Below the pieces are notes generated by a model. The model was not told the DNA's origin. It ran no database searches and was given only the letters and a program-made list of their open reading frames with translations. From WRGT01 sp942493035 (GTDB taxonomy: Bacteria > Spirochaetota > UBA4802 > UBA5550): 64,000 nucleotides of DNA. Shown here piece after piece: positions 1-8,586 of this stretch. The stretch covers positions 1,798,001-1,862,000 of the forward strand of contig OW818666.1 of the NCBI GenBank assembly GCA_942493035.1, in the 5' to 3' direction. The number at the start of each line of letters is the position of its first letter. The stretch's first letter is position 1. The position numbers were made by a program, and so were the translations under genes.

Positions 1-204
1 CGCTATATCGTAACCTTTGAATGAATCATCACCAGGTGCTTCGACTGTTACCATTCTGTCACCAAACTGCACCTGCGTACCGACATCGGTAAGATCAAGA
101 AACTTTATTTTATCAATAGGGAAATTTCGCTGAAGCAGTATTTTTCTGAACTCATTTCCAACTGCACCGAGTGCTCCGAGAATTACAACATTGTACTTTT
201 TCAT
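1..204 (-). CDS. asd: Aspartate-semialdehyde dehydrogenase, N-terminal part (cut by window edge)
   Basis: The 68 visible residues begin MKKYNVVILGALGAVGNEF, with the GxxGxVG nucleotide-binding loop typical of aspartate-semialdehyde dehydrogenase. A conserved-looking segment follows with phenylalanine and aspartate residues (KFLDLTDVGTQVQF). The enzyme makes aspartate semialdehyde from aspartyl phosphate using NADPH, for lysine, threonine, methionine and diaminopimelate synthesis, in the cytoplasm. An AGGAGAT ribosome site lies just upstream of the ATG. The catalytic cysteine and the rest of the protein lie outside the window, so the call rests on the Rossmann start alone; another GxxGxxG dehydrogenase such as N-acetylglutamyl-phosphate reductase is less likely. 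yhbY lies 22 bp upstream on the same strand and may be cotranscribed. Confidence 0.75.
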   Translation of the reverse strand, partial: MKKYNVVILGALGAVGNEFRKILLQRNFPIDKIKFLDLTDVGTQVQFGDRMVTVEAPGDDSFKGYDIA

Positions 205-226
205 TTATATATCTCCTGCAAAAAAA

Positions 227-526
227 TTAAATCTTAATTTTATCCTCTTTCGGACGTTCCGGATTCTCCCGATAAATAATCGCAGTGTTCCCTATCATAT
301 TTACAAGAAATGATTTTGTATCACTGACAACTTTAGCTGCCAGTTCAACCTTCTCGTCTTTAAGATCAATAAATTTTACTTTTATAAGTTCATGGTCTTC
401 AAGCGCTTTATCAACTGCTTTAACAAGACTATCGGTTATCCCCTTCTGGCCGATGAGGACTATCGGTTTAAGCTTATGAGCAAGCGACTTTAGTTTTCGT
501 TTCTGACTGCCTGTGATTTCTTTCAT
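227..526 (-). CDS. yhbY: YhbY family CRM-domain RNA-binding protein
   Basis: The 99 residues match the compact CRM (YhbY) fold in length and layout. It opens with TGSQKRKLKSLAHKLKPIV and the GQKGIT loop, which matches the family's GxxG RNA-contact motif. A charged helix (VKAVDKALEDHELIKVKF) and a C-terminal IGNTAIIYR strand follow. Members associate with pre-50S ribosomal particles. The gene directly precedes asd on the same strand. The C-terminal tail is lysine- and glutamate-rich, as is common in the family. No regulatory signal was recognised upstream; the 200 bp beyond the start hold a palindromic repeat. Confidence 0.93.
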   Translation of the reverse strand: MKEITGSQKRKLKSLAHKLKPIVLIGQKGITDSLVKAVDKALEDHELIKVKFIDLKDEKVELAAKVVSDTKSFLVNMIGNTAIIYRENPERPKEDKIKI

Positions 527-634
527 TTATACCCCAAAAAAACATAATAATCCAATTATTTAACAGGGTTCAGGTAATCAAGTGTTTTTCAGTTATTGCT
601 GAAAGAATATTGTAATTATGCATTTTCTCAAAAG

Positions 635-687
635 CCTTCCCCGTCTCTCCGCGGGGAAGGTGCCCAACGGGCGGATGGGGAGGGGAA
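635..687. repeat. Short palindromic intergenic element (double hairpin)
   Basis: A stem CCTTCCCCG/CGGGGAAGG is followed at once by a second GC-rich unit (GCCCAACGGGCGGATGGGGAGGGG). It lies between yhbY and the cyclase gene, in otherwise AT-rich DNA. Similar GGGGAAGGTGCCC-type units are common dispersed intergenic repeats in many bacteria. It could also act as a transcription stop for the cyclase gene, but no clear T-tract follows. Confidence 0.55.
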
Positions 688-739
688 TTGTTAAAAAGTG
701 TAATTAAAAAAATCGATGAGGATTAAACAATATGCAGTA

Positions 740-2575
740 TCAATCCGCTTCCTTATCTACAATGATTTCATATAGAAATAAAGTTTCATTTTTCCCTCTG
801 ACATTTTCCATTCCCAGTTCTCTATATTTGTAATTTTCAATATTCTCTGACTGTATAAAGGTTTCGCGGGTAATCAATATATTTGTGTTCAGCCTCTTAT
901 TCATGCCTTCGAGTCGGGATGCAGTATTAACAACATCAGAGATAACGGTTGTTTCCAGTCTGTTTCTCTCGCCGATGGTTCCCAGCATACATTCCCCGGT
1001 ATGGATTCCTATTCCGATATTAATAATTTCCTGTCCTGTCAACTTCCGTAGTTTATTAAAATCATTAAGCTGACGCATCATATCAATTGATGCTTTAACG
1101 GCATCATCCACGCTATGGGGAAATAAGGCCATAATTGCGTCGCCGATAAATTTATCAATAAATCCCCTGTTTTTTTTAATTATAGGGCTTATGCTGTTAA
1201 GATATGAGTTTAAAAAATCAATTGTTTCCTGAGGGCTGTGCTTTTCCGAAAAGTTTGTAAAGGATCTGATATCCGAGAACAGAATAGTCATATTACGCTG
1301 CACCTGGTCACCAAGATTTACATCAACGATACTACTCCTCCCCAGGTGCTGTAAGAATTCCTTCGGAACAAACCGTGCAAATGAATCGGTCATCTTAATC
1401 TGATCTTCAAGATTTTTTCTGTCCGCTTCCTCTTTATCTTTACGACTTAAATTCAGCTGTTGCGCTAAAGCCAGAGATAGCATGACCGATTCATATACTG
1501 AACCAATTGCAATCCCGTTAAGCGTAAAACTGTTTGCAGGAATAAATTCCAGTACAACTCCAAGATACATTCCGGAAAAAACAATAAGTCCCATCCACGC
1601 TATCATAAAATATTTAACAGTAGGATTCCCTATCCTGTAGGCAGCTATGCAATTAGCTATTATAAAAGTATATCCCATCGGTGATACAATACTGCTTGTA
1701 ATAAAATATGCATATCTTCCCGGATGAATAAACAGAGATCCGGCTCCCCAGGTAATCAACAATCCGATAAAAAGATAGCTGAATTTATGCAGAAGCGGAT
1801 GGTTATTTTTATTATTGAAAAAGGACGACGCAAAAAGACAGGCTGCAATAATGGTTATAGCGGAATAAACTGAATTATAGTTAGCATTAAAGAACAGAAT
1901 TCCAAAACCATCCACAAAAAACTGATGAGCCAGAACTGAACCAAGGTAAATTACATACAGTGCGTATGTTCTGCTTTTTAAACCAAAAAACAGAAGCAGA
2001 TTATATAATATCATTATTACAATAACAGAGTAGTATGCTCCATAAAAAACAAAGTGCCTTGCAATCATGGATAAATAGTTTTCGGGAGTTCTCAGAGCCA
2101 GATCAAAGGTTATATAAGATTCGCTCTTTGCCTTGAGATAATAAACCGTTTTATCAGCAGGAGGCCGGAATGAAATTTCAGGTTTATTCCATCTATTAAA
2201 TGATTCAGGATAGAATCTGCCGGCTTTTTTGAGCAGAACAGCTTTGCTATTTTCGATCTGATACAATTCCAGAATCTCTGTCTGTGTATCATTTGTATCA
2301 AGATAATACTCCTGATTTGCACCTGAAGGATTATCGATTATAAATTTAAACCAGTATGAATAACCGGTCAATCCATGCTGAATAATTTTTTTATTATTAT
2401 TTTCCCATGCAGCACCGGCAAGATCATCAGCTGAAAGATTTCCTGTTTTATCGATAAAGACCTGAACACTTTCCCAGATTTTATAATTATCGGTATTGCT
2501 CCGCAGCAATACCGGCTCTGAAAAAAGTAATGAAGGCAAAACTAAAATAACTATAATAAGAAGATTTTTTTTCAT
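740..2575 (-). CDS. 7TM-DISM membrane adenylate/guanylate cyclase
   Basis: The 611-residue protein has a signal peptide (MKKNLLIIVILVLPSLLFS) and then an extracytoplasmic domain of about 150 residues resembling 7TMR-DISMED2. A block of about seven membrane segments (roughly residues 180-385) leads into a short coiled region and a class III nucleotide cyclase domain from about residue 425. Both metal-binding aspartates are present, in ILFSDIRSFTNFSEK and FIDKFIGDAIMALF. The DVVNTASRLEGMNKR segment carries the conserved Asn and Arg expected to act in catalysis. The likely product is cAMP; substrate choice cannot be read with certainty. The outer domain probably senses a carbohydrate-like or small ligand, by family analogy. 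It is a single gene with palindromic repeats on both sides. Confidence 0.9.
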   Translation of the reverse strand: MKKNLLIIVILVLPSLLFSEPVLLRSNTDNYKIWESVQVFIDKTGNLSADDLAGAAWENNNKKIIQHGLTGYSYWFKFIIDNPSGANQEYYLDTNDTQTEILELYQIENSKAVLLKKAGRFYPESFNRWNKPEISFRPPADKTVYYLKAKSESYITFDLALRTPENYLSMIARHFVFYGAYYSVIVIMILYNLLLFFGLKSRTYALYVIYLGSVLAHQFFVDGFGILFFNANYNSVYSAITIIAACLFASSFFNNKNNHPLLHKFSYLFIGLLITWGAGSLFIHPGRYAYFITSSIVSPMGYTFIIANCIAAYRIGNPTVKYFMIAWMGLIVFSGMYLGVVLEFIPANSFTLNGIAIGSVYESVMLSLALAQQLNLSRKDKEEADRKNLEDQIKMTDSFARFVPKEFLQHLGRSSIVDVNLGDQVQRNMTILFSDIRSFTNFSEKHSPQETIDFLNSYLNSISPIIKKNRGFIDKFIGDAIMALFPHSVDDAVKASIDMMRQLNDFNKLRKLTGQEIINIGIGIHTGECMLGTIGERNRLETTVISDVVNTASRLEGMNKRLNTNILITRETFIQSENIENYKYRELGMENVRGKNETLFLYEIIVDKEAD

Positions 2576-2611
2576 TATTACTCTCTTTTAAATATAAATT
2601 CCGGAGATAAA

Positions 2612-2703
2612 AGTAACTGTTCATAAATCGCAGGTAATTATGATTTCCCCGCGCCTACGGTGCGGGGAAACAGATTTCACCACCGGTTTTTAAACAGTTA
2701 CCA
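2612..2703. repeat. Family A nested palindrome, copy A1
   Basis: A 92-bp element. An inner perfect stem TTTCCCCGC/GCGGGGAAA has a short CCTACG-type loop. Outside it, the whole left arm (AGTAACTGTTCATAAATCG...) pairs imperfectly with the right arm (...CCGGTTTTTAAACAGTTACC). Related copies are at 4478, 29451, 39777 and 43157. It sits between two genes on the minus strand, upstream of the cyclase gene. Confidence 0.75.
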
Positions 2704-2852
2704 GAATAGTTAAGAAATAAACACTGAATTACAATAATATATTAAGACAAAGAATCATCATAGTCAAGGGGAACGGTCTGAAAAGTTTCGGCACCATTAA
2801 ATCAAGATGAAATACTTTCAGTGATAAACGATTTATGCAATAACAATCGAAC

Positions 2853-4163
2853 CTACTTCCCGTATCTCTCCGGCCAGAGCTGTATGAGCCTCTCTTTGAT
2901 CGATTTCTCACTGCCGTTCTCTGTGGGATTATAGAACTTCGAATTTTTTAACTCTTCCGGAAGATATTCATCCTTTACAAAATTATATTCATAATCGTGA
3001 GGATACTGATAGTCTCTTCCGTAATTCATCTTCTTCATAAGTCCCGTTGGAGCGTTTCGTAAATGAAGTGGAATTTCGTAATCGCCCGAAAGCGCGGCAT
3101 CCTTCGCATTTTTAATTGCCATGTATGACGCATTGCTTTTTGGCGAGGTTGCAAGAAAAATTGCGCACTGTGAAAGTATAATCTCAGACTCGGGCATACC
3201 GATACTCTTTACCGCGGTCATAGTAGTAACAGCCATATTCAGTGCTGCCGGCGATGCGTTGCCGATATCTTCCGACGCAAGGATTACCATCCTCCGGGCG
3301 ATAAATTCCGGATCCTCCCCTGCCATTATCATTTTTGACATGTAGTATAATGCAGCATCGGGGTCAGAGCCTCTGAGAGATTTGATAAATGCGGAAATGG
3401 TATCGTAATGCCGGTCTCCTTTTCTGTCATAATAGAGTACAGTACTCTCGAAAGCTTCACGAACAGCTTTCTCGGTGATCAGCCCGTCCCCGGAAAGCAT
3501 AAAGGAGACTTCAAGTATGTTCAGCATTCTACGTGCATCACCGTTTCCCAGAAGCACAAGATTCTCTTTAACTCCATCTTCAAATCTTATATTCCCCTCT
3601 TTGAGTAAATGGTCAGTTTCTACTGCATTATTCAGAATAGTTTCAAGACTCTTCTCTGTAAGTCTCTGGAGCTTCATAACTCTCGCCCGTGAAAGCAGCG
3701 GAGAGATTACGCTGAATGAGGGATTCTCCGTTGTCGCACCTATCAGTACAATATCACCTGACTCCACTGCGCCGAGTACCGCATCCTGCTGAGCTTTGTT
3801 GAATCTGTGAATTTCATCGAGAAACAATAGAGTCTGTTTCCCCATCTGCCTGTTCCGCTCACCTGAGGTTATAACTTTTCGGACATCTGCAACGCCGGAA
3901 GATACTGCGCTCAGATAGTAATATTCCAGGCCGCAGTGCACGGCAATTATTTTAGCGAGAGTTGTCTTGCCGGTGCCGGGATCTCCCCAGAGAATCATGG
4001 AGAAAGCTCTTCCTCCATCAATGGCGGAACGGATTATCCTCCCCTTTGCGGTAAGATGCTCCTGCCCTATATACTGATCGATAAAAGCTGGCCTGCACCT
4101 TTCTGCAAGGGGAGTTATATTCTCATTCGGCCCGTTGAAAAGAGTGAGATTCTGATCTATCAT
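2853..4163 (-). CDS. rarA: Replication-associated recombination protein A (RarA/MgsA), AAA+ ATPase
   Basis: The 436 residues match the usual RarA length. The N terminus has PLAERCRPAFIDQYIGQEHL, followed by Walker A GDPGTGKTTLAK, Walker B LLFLDEIHRFNKAQQDAVL and the sensor segment IGATTENPSFSV. The C-terminal half carries RGSDPDAALYYMSKMI and ARRMVILASEDIGNASP, typical of RarA rather than of clamp-loader subunits. The protein acts at stalled replication forks as a tetrameric ATPase. It stands alone on the minus strand, divergent from topB, with about 500 bp of repeat-bearing DNA between them. Confidence 0.95.
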   Translation of the reverse strand: MIDQNLTLFNGPNENITPLAERCRPAFIDQYIGQEHLTAKGRIIRSAIDGGRAFSMILWGDPGTGKTTLAKIIAVHCGLEYYYLSAVSSGVADVRKVITSGERNRQMGKQTLLFLDEIHRFNKAQQDAVLGAVESGDIVLIGATTENPSFSVISPLLSRARVMKLQRLTEKSLETILNNAVETDHLLKEGNIRFEDGVKENLVLLGNGDARRMLNILEVSFMLSGDGLITEKAVREAFESTVLYYDRKGDRHYDTISAFIKSLRGSDPDAALYYMSKMIMAGEDPEFIARRMVILASEDIGNASPAALNMAVTTMTAVKSIGMPESEIILSQCAIFLATSPKSNASYMAIKNAKDAALSGDYEIPLHLRNAPTGLMKKMNYGRDYQYPHDYEYNFVKDEYLPEELKNSKFYNPTENGSEKSIKERLIQLWPERYGK

Positions 4164-4206
4164 TTATTCTCCCGGCTAATAACCCTTTTATTTCACACCA
4201 TCTATT

Positions 4207-4313
4207 GGGCGATCCCAAAAACTCCGTTTCTGAAACCGCAGGAAGCCCTGCGGGGCTTATGAAGGGGCTATCGCCCCTTCGACCCTGTAAAGTATGAGTT
4301 ATTGGAGCTGCCC
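4207..4313. repeat. Family C MITE-like element, copy C1
   Basis: A 107-bp unit with imperfect 10-bp inverted ends (GGGCGATCCC and GGAGCTGCCC). Inside are two hairpins: CGCAGGAAGCCCTGCGGGGCTT and GAAGGGGCTATCGCCCCTTC. A second copy with the same order of blocks and a larger middle is at 40114-40277. No coding sequence is inside. It lies in the 510-bp gap between rarA and topB, which also holds copy A2 and the topB promoter. Confidence 0.75.
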
Positions 4314-4477
4314 TATTATAAATCTTGATAAAATAGCTTATTTTATCAAGATTTTTTTCGGGGGTAGTAAATAAAGTATACTATAAGAATTAACATTTTT
4401 TTTTGAAACTTAAGTTAACTCCAGAACAAAACAATGAATCCTCTGTACTTTAACGAAATCTATCTGAGTCTGACCTT

Positions 4478-4562
4478 ACCTATTCATAAACTGTTAGTGA
4501 ATTTGCTCTGCCCCGCATTCTGCGCGACAGAGATAAAATACCATCGATTTTTGTGTAGTTAC
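4478..4562. repeat. Family A nested palindrome, copy A2
   Basis: Left arm TTACCTATTCATAAACTGTTAGTGAATTTGCTCTG pairs in outline with the right arm ending CATCGATTTTTGTGTAGTTACG. The core CTCTGCCCCGC...GCGCGACAGAGATAAAATACC shares the AGATAAAATACC run with copies A4 and A5. The core stem is more degenerate than in A1. Confidence 0.65.
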
Positions 4563-4592
4563 GTTTGATCTTAAATTACCAAAATCTTTATC

Positions 4593-4621
4593 TTGACTTA
4601 TATTCCGCATTAAAATATAAA
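4593..4621 (+). promoter_or_regulatory. Sigma-70-type promoter for topB
   Basis: TTGACT (4593-4598) and TATAAA (4616-4621) are separated by exactly 17 bp. Transcription would start near 4628, about 45 bases before the topB start codon. Confidence 0.65.
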
Positions 4622-4673
4622 TACGACATAATCATTAAATCCTGAACCAGTAAATCCCGGGGAATCTTATATT

Positions 4674-7094
4674 TTGAAAGTATGTATTGCAGAAAAACCG
4701 AGCGTTGCTAAAGAGATTGCTCAGATCCTTGGTGCAAACTCACGTAGAGACGGCTATTTCGAAGGGAACGGTTACAGGGTAACCTGGACCTTCGGGCATC
4801 TCTGCACACTCAATGAACCTGACGATTATACCTCAGAATGGAAAAGATGGAGCCTTGCAACTCTTCCGATGATACCTGAAAAATTCGACATAAAGCTGAT
4901 TGCAAACTCCGGAGTTGGTAAACAGTTTAAAACAATAAAGTCACTTGTTAACGATTGTGACGAAGTAATAAACTGCGGTGACGCAGGGATAGAGGGTGAG
5001 CTGATTCAGCGCTGGGTTCTTAAGAAAGCGGGATGTAAAAAGCCGGTTAAGCGGCTCTGGATATCGTCACTTACAGAAGAAGCGATTAGAGATGGTTTCA
5101 CAAAACTTAAAGACGGGAAAGAATATGACCTTCTTTACGAAGCAGGGAATTCCCGCGCAATCGGAGACTGGCTCCTTGGTATGAATGCGACCAGACTCTA
5201 TACGCTGAAGTATGCCGATGGCAGAGGTGTACTATCTATTGGAAGAGTTCAGACTCCCACACTGGCGCTTATAGTAAAACGTCACTATGAAATAGAAAAT
5301 TTTATACCAGAAAAATACTGGGAACTTAAAACAATATACAGGGATGTACTATTTACTGCCGCCGATGGGAAATTCAGCAGTGTAGAAGCGGCGAATGAAA
5401 TTCTCGACAGAATAAAAGAGAAGAATTTCACAATCACATCATTTACAAAGAAACGGGGGACAGAGCCCCCTCCTCCGCTTTTTGATCTGACATCACTTCA
5501 GGTTGAGTGCAATAAAAAATTTGGTTTGAGTGCGGATAATACATTAAAAATTGTTCAGAATCTTTATGAAAAAAAAATCGTTACCTATCCCAGGGTTGAT
5601 ACACGATTTCTTCCATCTGATGTGTTCCCTAAAATACCGGGTATTCTAAAGGGATTGAAATCCTACACAAAAGAGGTCGAGCCTTTAATGGCAGAACCGA
5701 TCCGTAAGAGCAAAAAAGTTTTTGATGACGCAAAAGTAACAGATCACCATGCGATTATCCCCACAGGAGTAAATCCTCAGAATCTTGCATTGAACGACGA
5801 GAAGGTCTATGATATCATTACGCGGCGATTTATTGCGGTCTTCTATCCCGACTGTATAGTTTCAAATACAACAGCTCTTGGTGAATCTGACGAATTTAAA
5901 TTCAAGGCTACAGGGAGACAGATAATCGAAGACGGATGGCGGATACTCTTTCCGAAACAGGAGAAGAAAAAAGAGGACGATGATGAGTCGCAGCTTATTC
6001 CAGATTTTGAAAAGGGCGAAACCGGACCCCACTCGCCGCAGGTATCTGAAAAAGAGACAAAACCGCCCAAGCATCATACCGAAGCAACACTGCTCCGCGC
6101 AATGGAGACAGCGGGCAAATGGTCCGACGATGAAGAGATCCGTGATGCGATGAAAGAAAACGGAATAGGACGTCCATCGACACGGGCCGGAATAATCGAA
6201 ACACTTTTTAAACGGACCTATATAGTCCGTGAGAAAAAAAATATTATCCCCACTCCAACGGGAATTCAGCTTATTGATACAATTGAAAACGATCTACTTA
6301 AATCTGTAGAACTTACCGGATTATGGGAAGGGAAACTCCGCCGCATCGAGCGCGGAGACTACCAGTCATCTGACTTCCTCATGGAAATGAAAAGCATGGT
6401 GGAATCCCTTGTCTCCGACGTAAAAAAAGAGACTGGCAAGATGATACATCTTGTAGAGAAGAAGAGAAAAGGTGCAGCTCCGCCTGCAAAGAAACCTGGA
6501 AGCGCATCTCCGGCAAAGAGAGAAAGCAGTGCATCTCAAAAATTAAAACCGGAAAAGAAGACTGCAGCTTCTGTAAATAAAACATCGGACAATACCGTTC
6601 AGCAATGCCCCATCTGCAAAACAGGAAAAATTATAAAAGGGAAAACGGCTTACGGATGCAGTGAGTACAAAACAGGCTGCGCCTTCAGAATAAATTTTGA
6701 AATCGAAGGGAAAACTCTCACAGAAAAACAGATCTTCACACTGCTGGAGAAAGGTAAAACAGGAGAGATAAGCGGATTCACCGTAAACAGCAGAAAAGTC
6801 AAAGGGCACATTGCTTTAAATCAGAATTTCATCCCGGTTTTAAATATTTCTAAAGATGAGTCCGGAACAAAAACAGTAGAAAAAGAAGCTCAGCAGAAGT
6901 CTTCACAGAATTCTGTTTTAAAATGCAGAAAATGCGGAACAGGAAATATTATCAGGGGAAACGCCGCATACGGATGCAGCCGCTACAGAGAGGGGTGCAG
7001 ATTTATTATTCCATTTGAAAGACTTAAAAAAGAGTTTAACACAATGGATCTGACAGATGAAATTATCGAGAAGATTTTCCTCAAAGATCAGTAG
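4674..7094 (+). CDS. topB: DNA topoisomerase III-like type IA topoisomerase with C-terminal zinc-ribbon repeats
   Basis: The 806-residue type IA topoisomerase begins with a TOPRIM domain (MKVCIAEKPSVAKEIAQILGA) and carries an acidic motif NCGDAGIEGELI. The motif SIGRVQTPTLALIVKRHYEI follows. The active-site region is TYPRVDTRFLPSDV, with the catalytic tyrosine at residue 305. A lysine/alanine/proline-rich linker (about residues 595-645) leads to two related Cys-rich modules (CPICKTGKIIKG...GC and CRKCGTGNIIRG...GC), each ending in a K/R-x-G-C-x-F-R/I pattern. The protein breaks and rejoins single DNA strands, mainly to decatenate replication or recombination products. The start is TTG at 4674, chosen because the conserved MKVCIAEKPSVA begins there. 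A consensus-like promoter lies upstream. Confidence 0.93.
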   Translation: MKVCIAEKPSVAKEIAQILGANSRRDGYFEGNGYRVTWTFGHLCTLNEPDDYTSEWKRWSLATLPMIPEKFDIKLIANSGVGKQFKTIKSLVNDCDEVINCGDAGIEGELIQRWVLKKAGCKKPVKRLWISSLTEEAIRDGFTKLKDGKEYDLLYEAGNSRAIGDWLLGMNATRLYTLKYADGRGVLSIGRVQTPTLALIVKRHYEIENFIPEKYWELKTIYRDVLFTAADGKFSSVEAANEILDRIKEKNFTITSFTKKRGTEPPPPLFDLTSLQVECNKKFGLSADNTLKIVQNLYEKKIVTYPRVDTRFLPSDVFPKIPGILKGLKSYTKEVEPLMAEPIRKSKKVFDDAKVTDHHAIIPTGVNPQNLALNDEKVYDIITRRFIAVFYPDCIVSNTTALGESDEFKFKATGRQIIEDGWRILFPKQEKKKEDDDESQLIPDFEKGETGPHSPQVSEKETKPPKHHTEATLLRAMETAGKWSDDEEIRDAMKENGIGRPSTRAGIIETLFKRTYIVREKKNIIPTPTGIQLIDTIENDLLKSVELTGLWEGKLRRIERGDYQSSDFLMEMKSMVESLVSDVKKETGKMIHLVEKKRKGAAPPAKKPGSASPAKRESSASQKLKPEKKTAASVNKTSDNTVQQCPICKTGKIIKGKTAYGCSEYKTGCAFRINFEIEGKTLTEKQIFTLLEKGKTGEISGFTVNSRKVKGHIALNQNFIPVLNISKDESGTKTVEKEAQQKSSQNSVLKCRKCGTGNIIRGNAAYGCSRYREGCRFIIPFERLKKEFNTMDLTDEIIEKIFLKDQ

Positions 7095-7102
7095 ACGTAT
7101 TC

Positions 7103-7957
7103 TTACTTCACATCATTGGTTGTCCCCATGCCGGAAATAGCTGCCCTTTTTAAATACCCGCCGGGATTATACTTCATAAATTCATAATCTCTATGATTCA
7201 GTGTTTTATAAAAAATATTCAGTGCGTCAATATCCCCGCTGCTGTCATTAATTACAGGTATAACAGGGGTGCGTGTAATGATTTTAAATTTTTTATCTCT
7301 ACGGGACAATTCCAGCAGATCCTTAAAATTAGAGATAATCATCTCATTCCCCATACCTGTATATTTCTTATGTTTTTCTGTATCGATCAACTTAATATCA
7401 AAATAAATCAGATTAATATACGGGAGAATTTTTTCTTTAAATGAATCAAAATCAAATACACCGCATGTCTGAATTGCCATGTGAATATTCTCTCTCTTTA
7501 AATTAATCATTACTTCACGTAGAAAATCCATATGCAGTGTCGGCTCGCCGCCGGAGAAGGTTATACCCCCCTTTGATGTTTCATAAAAATATCTGTCGCG
7601 CAGGAGTATATCTGTAAGATTATCTGCAGTATAATATTTTCCGACACTCTGCAGAGCTGTAGACGGGCATGCCTCAGCACAGTTTCCGCAGGACAGGCAT
7701 CTCTGCCGGTTTATGATATGCTCAGTTGAGATATCAATTGCACCCTGCCGGCATGCTTTAATACATTCACCGCAGCGGATACATTTTTGATGATAAAATG
7801 CTGTTTCTTTTGAAGACTTTACCGATTCAGGATTGTGGCACCATATGCACGACAACGGACAGCCCTTAAAAAAGACAGTAGTCCGTATACCCGGTCCGTC
7901 ATCAAGGGCAAAGTGATGAATATCAAATATCAGAGGATGATTGTTCTGCCTGTCCAC
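7103..7957 (-). CDS. Glycyl-radical enzyme activating enzyme (radical SAM)
   Basis: The 284-residue protein has the radical-SAM signature CPLSCIWC (Cys33, 37, 40), which binds a 4Fe-4S cluster and SAM. Two ferredoxin-type clusters follow (CIRCGECIKAC and CLSCGNCAEAC), as in activases of the glycerol-dehydratase, benzylsuccinate and hydroxyphenylacetate groups but not PflA itself. The segment ITFSGGEPTLH is the usual SAM-binding GGE motif. It would abstract hydrogen from the radical glycine of its partner, encoded at 8587-11112 in the same operon. The start codon is GTG, four bases after the stop of the SCP2-like gene. The gene ends 8 bp from the convergent topB stop, so there is no room for a terminator. 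Confidence 0.93.
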   Translation of the reverse strand: MDRQNNHPLIFDIHHFALDDGPGIRTTVFFKGCPLSCIWCHNPESVKSSKETAFYHQKCIRCGECIKACRQGAIDISTEHIINRQRCLSCGNCAEACPSTALQSVGKYYTADNLTDILLRDRYFYETSKGGITFSGGEPTLHMDFLREVMINLKRENIHMAIQTCGVFDFDSFKEKILPYINLIYFDIKLIDTEKHKKYTGMGNEMIISNFKDLLELSRRDKKFKIITRTPVIPVINDSSGDIDALNIFYKTLNHRDYEFMKYNPGGYLKRAAISGMGTTNDVK

Positions 7958-7961
7958 ACTT

Positions 7962-8474
7962 TCAGCTAAACCATTTTTTTATTTCAACAACCAGATGCTG
8001 CGCCATGTATCCGAATTTATATATATAGTTAAGATTCCCGTCAATTACAATGGTCTGATTCAATACGGCATTCAGTATATTCGGATCCTTTGACAGGACA
8101 AACTTCATAAGAGACGGGACGTCATTGAAAGTAACAACAACATCAGCTTTGCTGATACCGCTGCTCTCTACTTTCATTTTACCGTTTTTAAAAACTACAC
8201 CCACCTCAACTTTTTTATCCCTGCTGTTAAACAGATATCTTCCATTGAAATTTTCAATATTCTTCCTGAAATTTTTATCCACCTTAAAAACAAGACAGAA
8301 AAGAGACAGAAGTAAAAATAGTGATTCATCAACAAATTCTGACTCCAGTGATTGGAGAAATCTTTCAGCAATGCTTTTTGCTTCTGAATTCTTCAAAAGG
8401 ACTTTCTCAAGTACACTCTTTTCTTTTCTGAATCTGTTAACCAGACATAATAGCATCTCAGACAATTTTCCCAT
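7962..8474 (-). CDS. SCP2-like (sterol-carrier-protein-2 fold) small protein within the glycyl-radical operon
   Basis: The 170 residues have no signal peptide. The C-terminal half (about 85-170) has the SCP2 pattern: two strands (VEVGVVFKNGKMKVES), a KADVVVTFNDVPSLMKFVLSK helix unit, then IVIDGNLNYIYKFGYMAQHL. SCP2 folds bind lipids or other hydrophobic ligands in a tunnel. The N-terminal half is helical and of unknown role. It lies between the glycyl-radical enzyme and its activase, with a strong GGGGGG ribosome site and a 4-bp gap to the activase. An analogous protein sits at 60760-61302 in the AOR/Fe-ADH operon. The family call is by pattern, so moderate. Confidence 0.6.
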   Translation of the reverse strand: MGKLSEMLLCLVNRFRKEKSVLEKVLLKNSEAKSIAERFLQSLESEFVDESLFLLLSLFCLVFKVDKNFRKNIENFNGRYLFNSRDKKVEVGVVFKNGKMKVESSGISKADVVVTFNDVPSLMKFVLSKDPNILNAVLNQTIVIDGNLNYIYKFGYMAQHLVVEIKKWFS

Positions 8475-8544
8475 GAGCCCCCCTGCAGAATATTACTTCC
8501 TGATTTAATAACTGTTGCTGTATTAATTTTGTTATTGAAAACAG

Positions 8545-8562
8545 CTCCGGCGTTTACCGGAG
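8545..8562 (-). terminator. Small hairpin between glycyl-radical enzyme and downstream genes (possible attenuator)
   Basis: A perfect 6-bp stem CTCCGG/CCGGAG with a 6-base loop lies in the 112-bp gap after the glycyl-radical enzyme. Only a short T-rich stretch follows on the minus strand. It may thin transcription into the SCP2 and activase genes or protect the 3' end of the upstream message. Confidence 0.35.
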
Positions 8563-8586
8563 ATATATTAAGCCGAAGTTATACTG

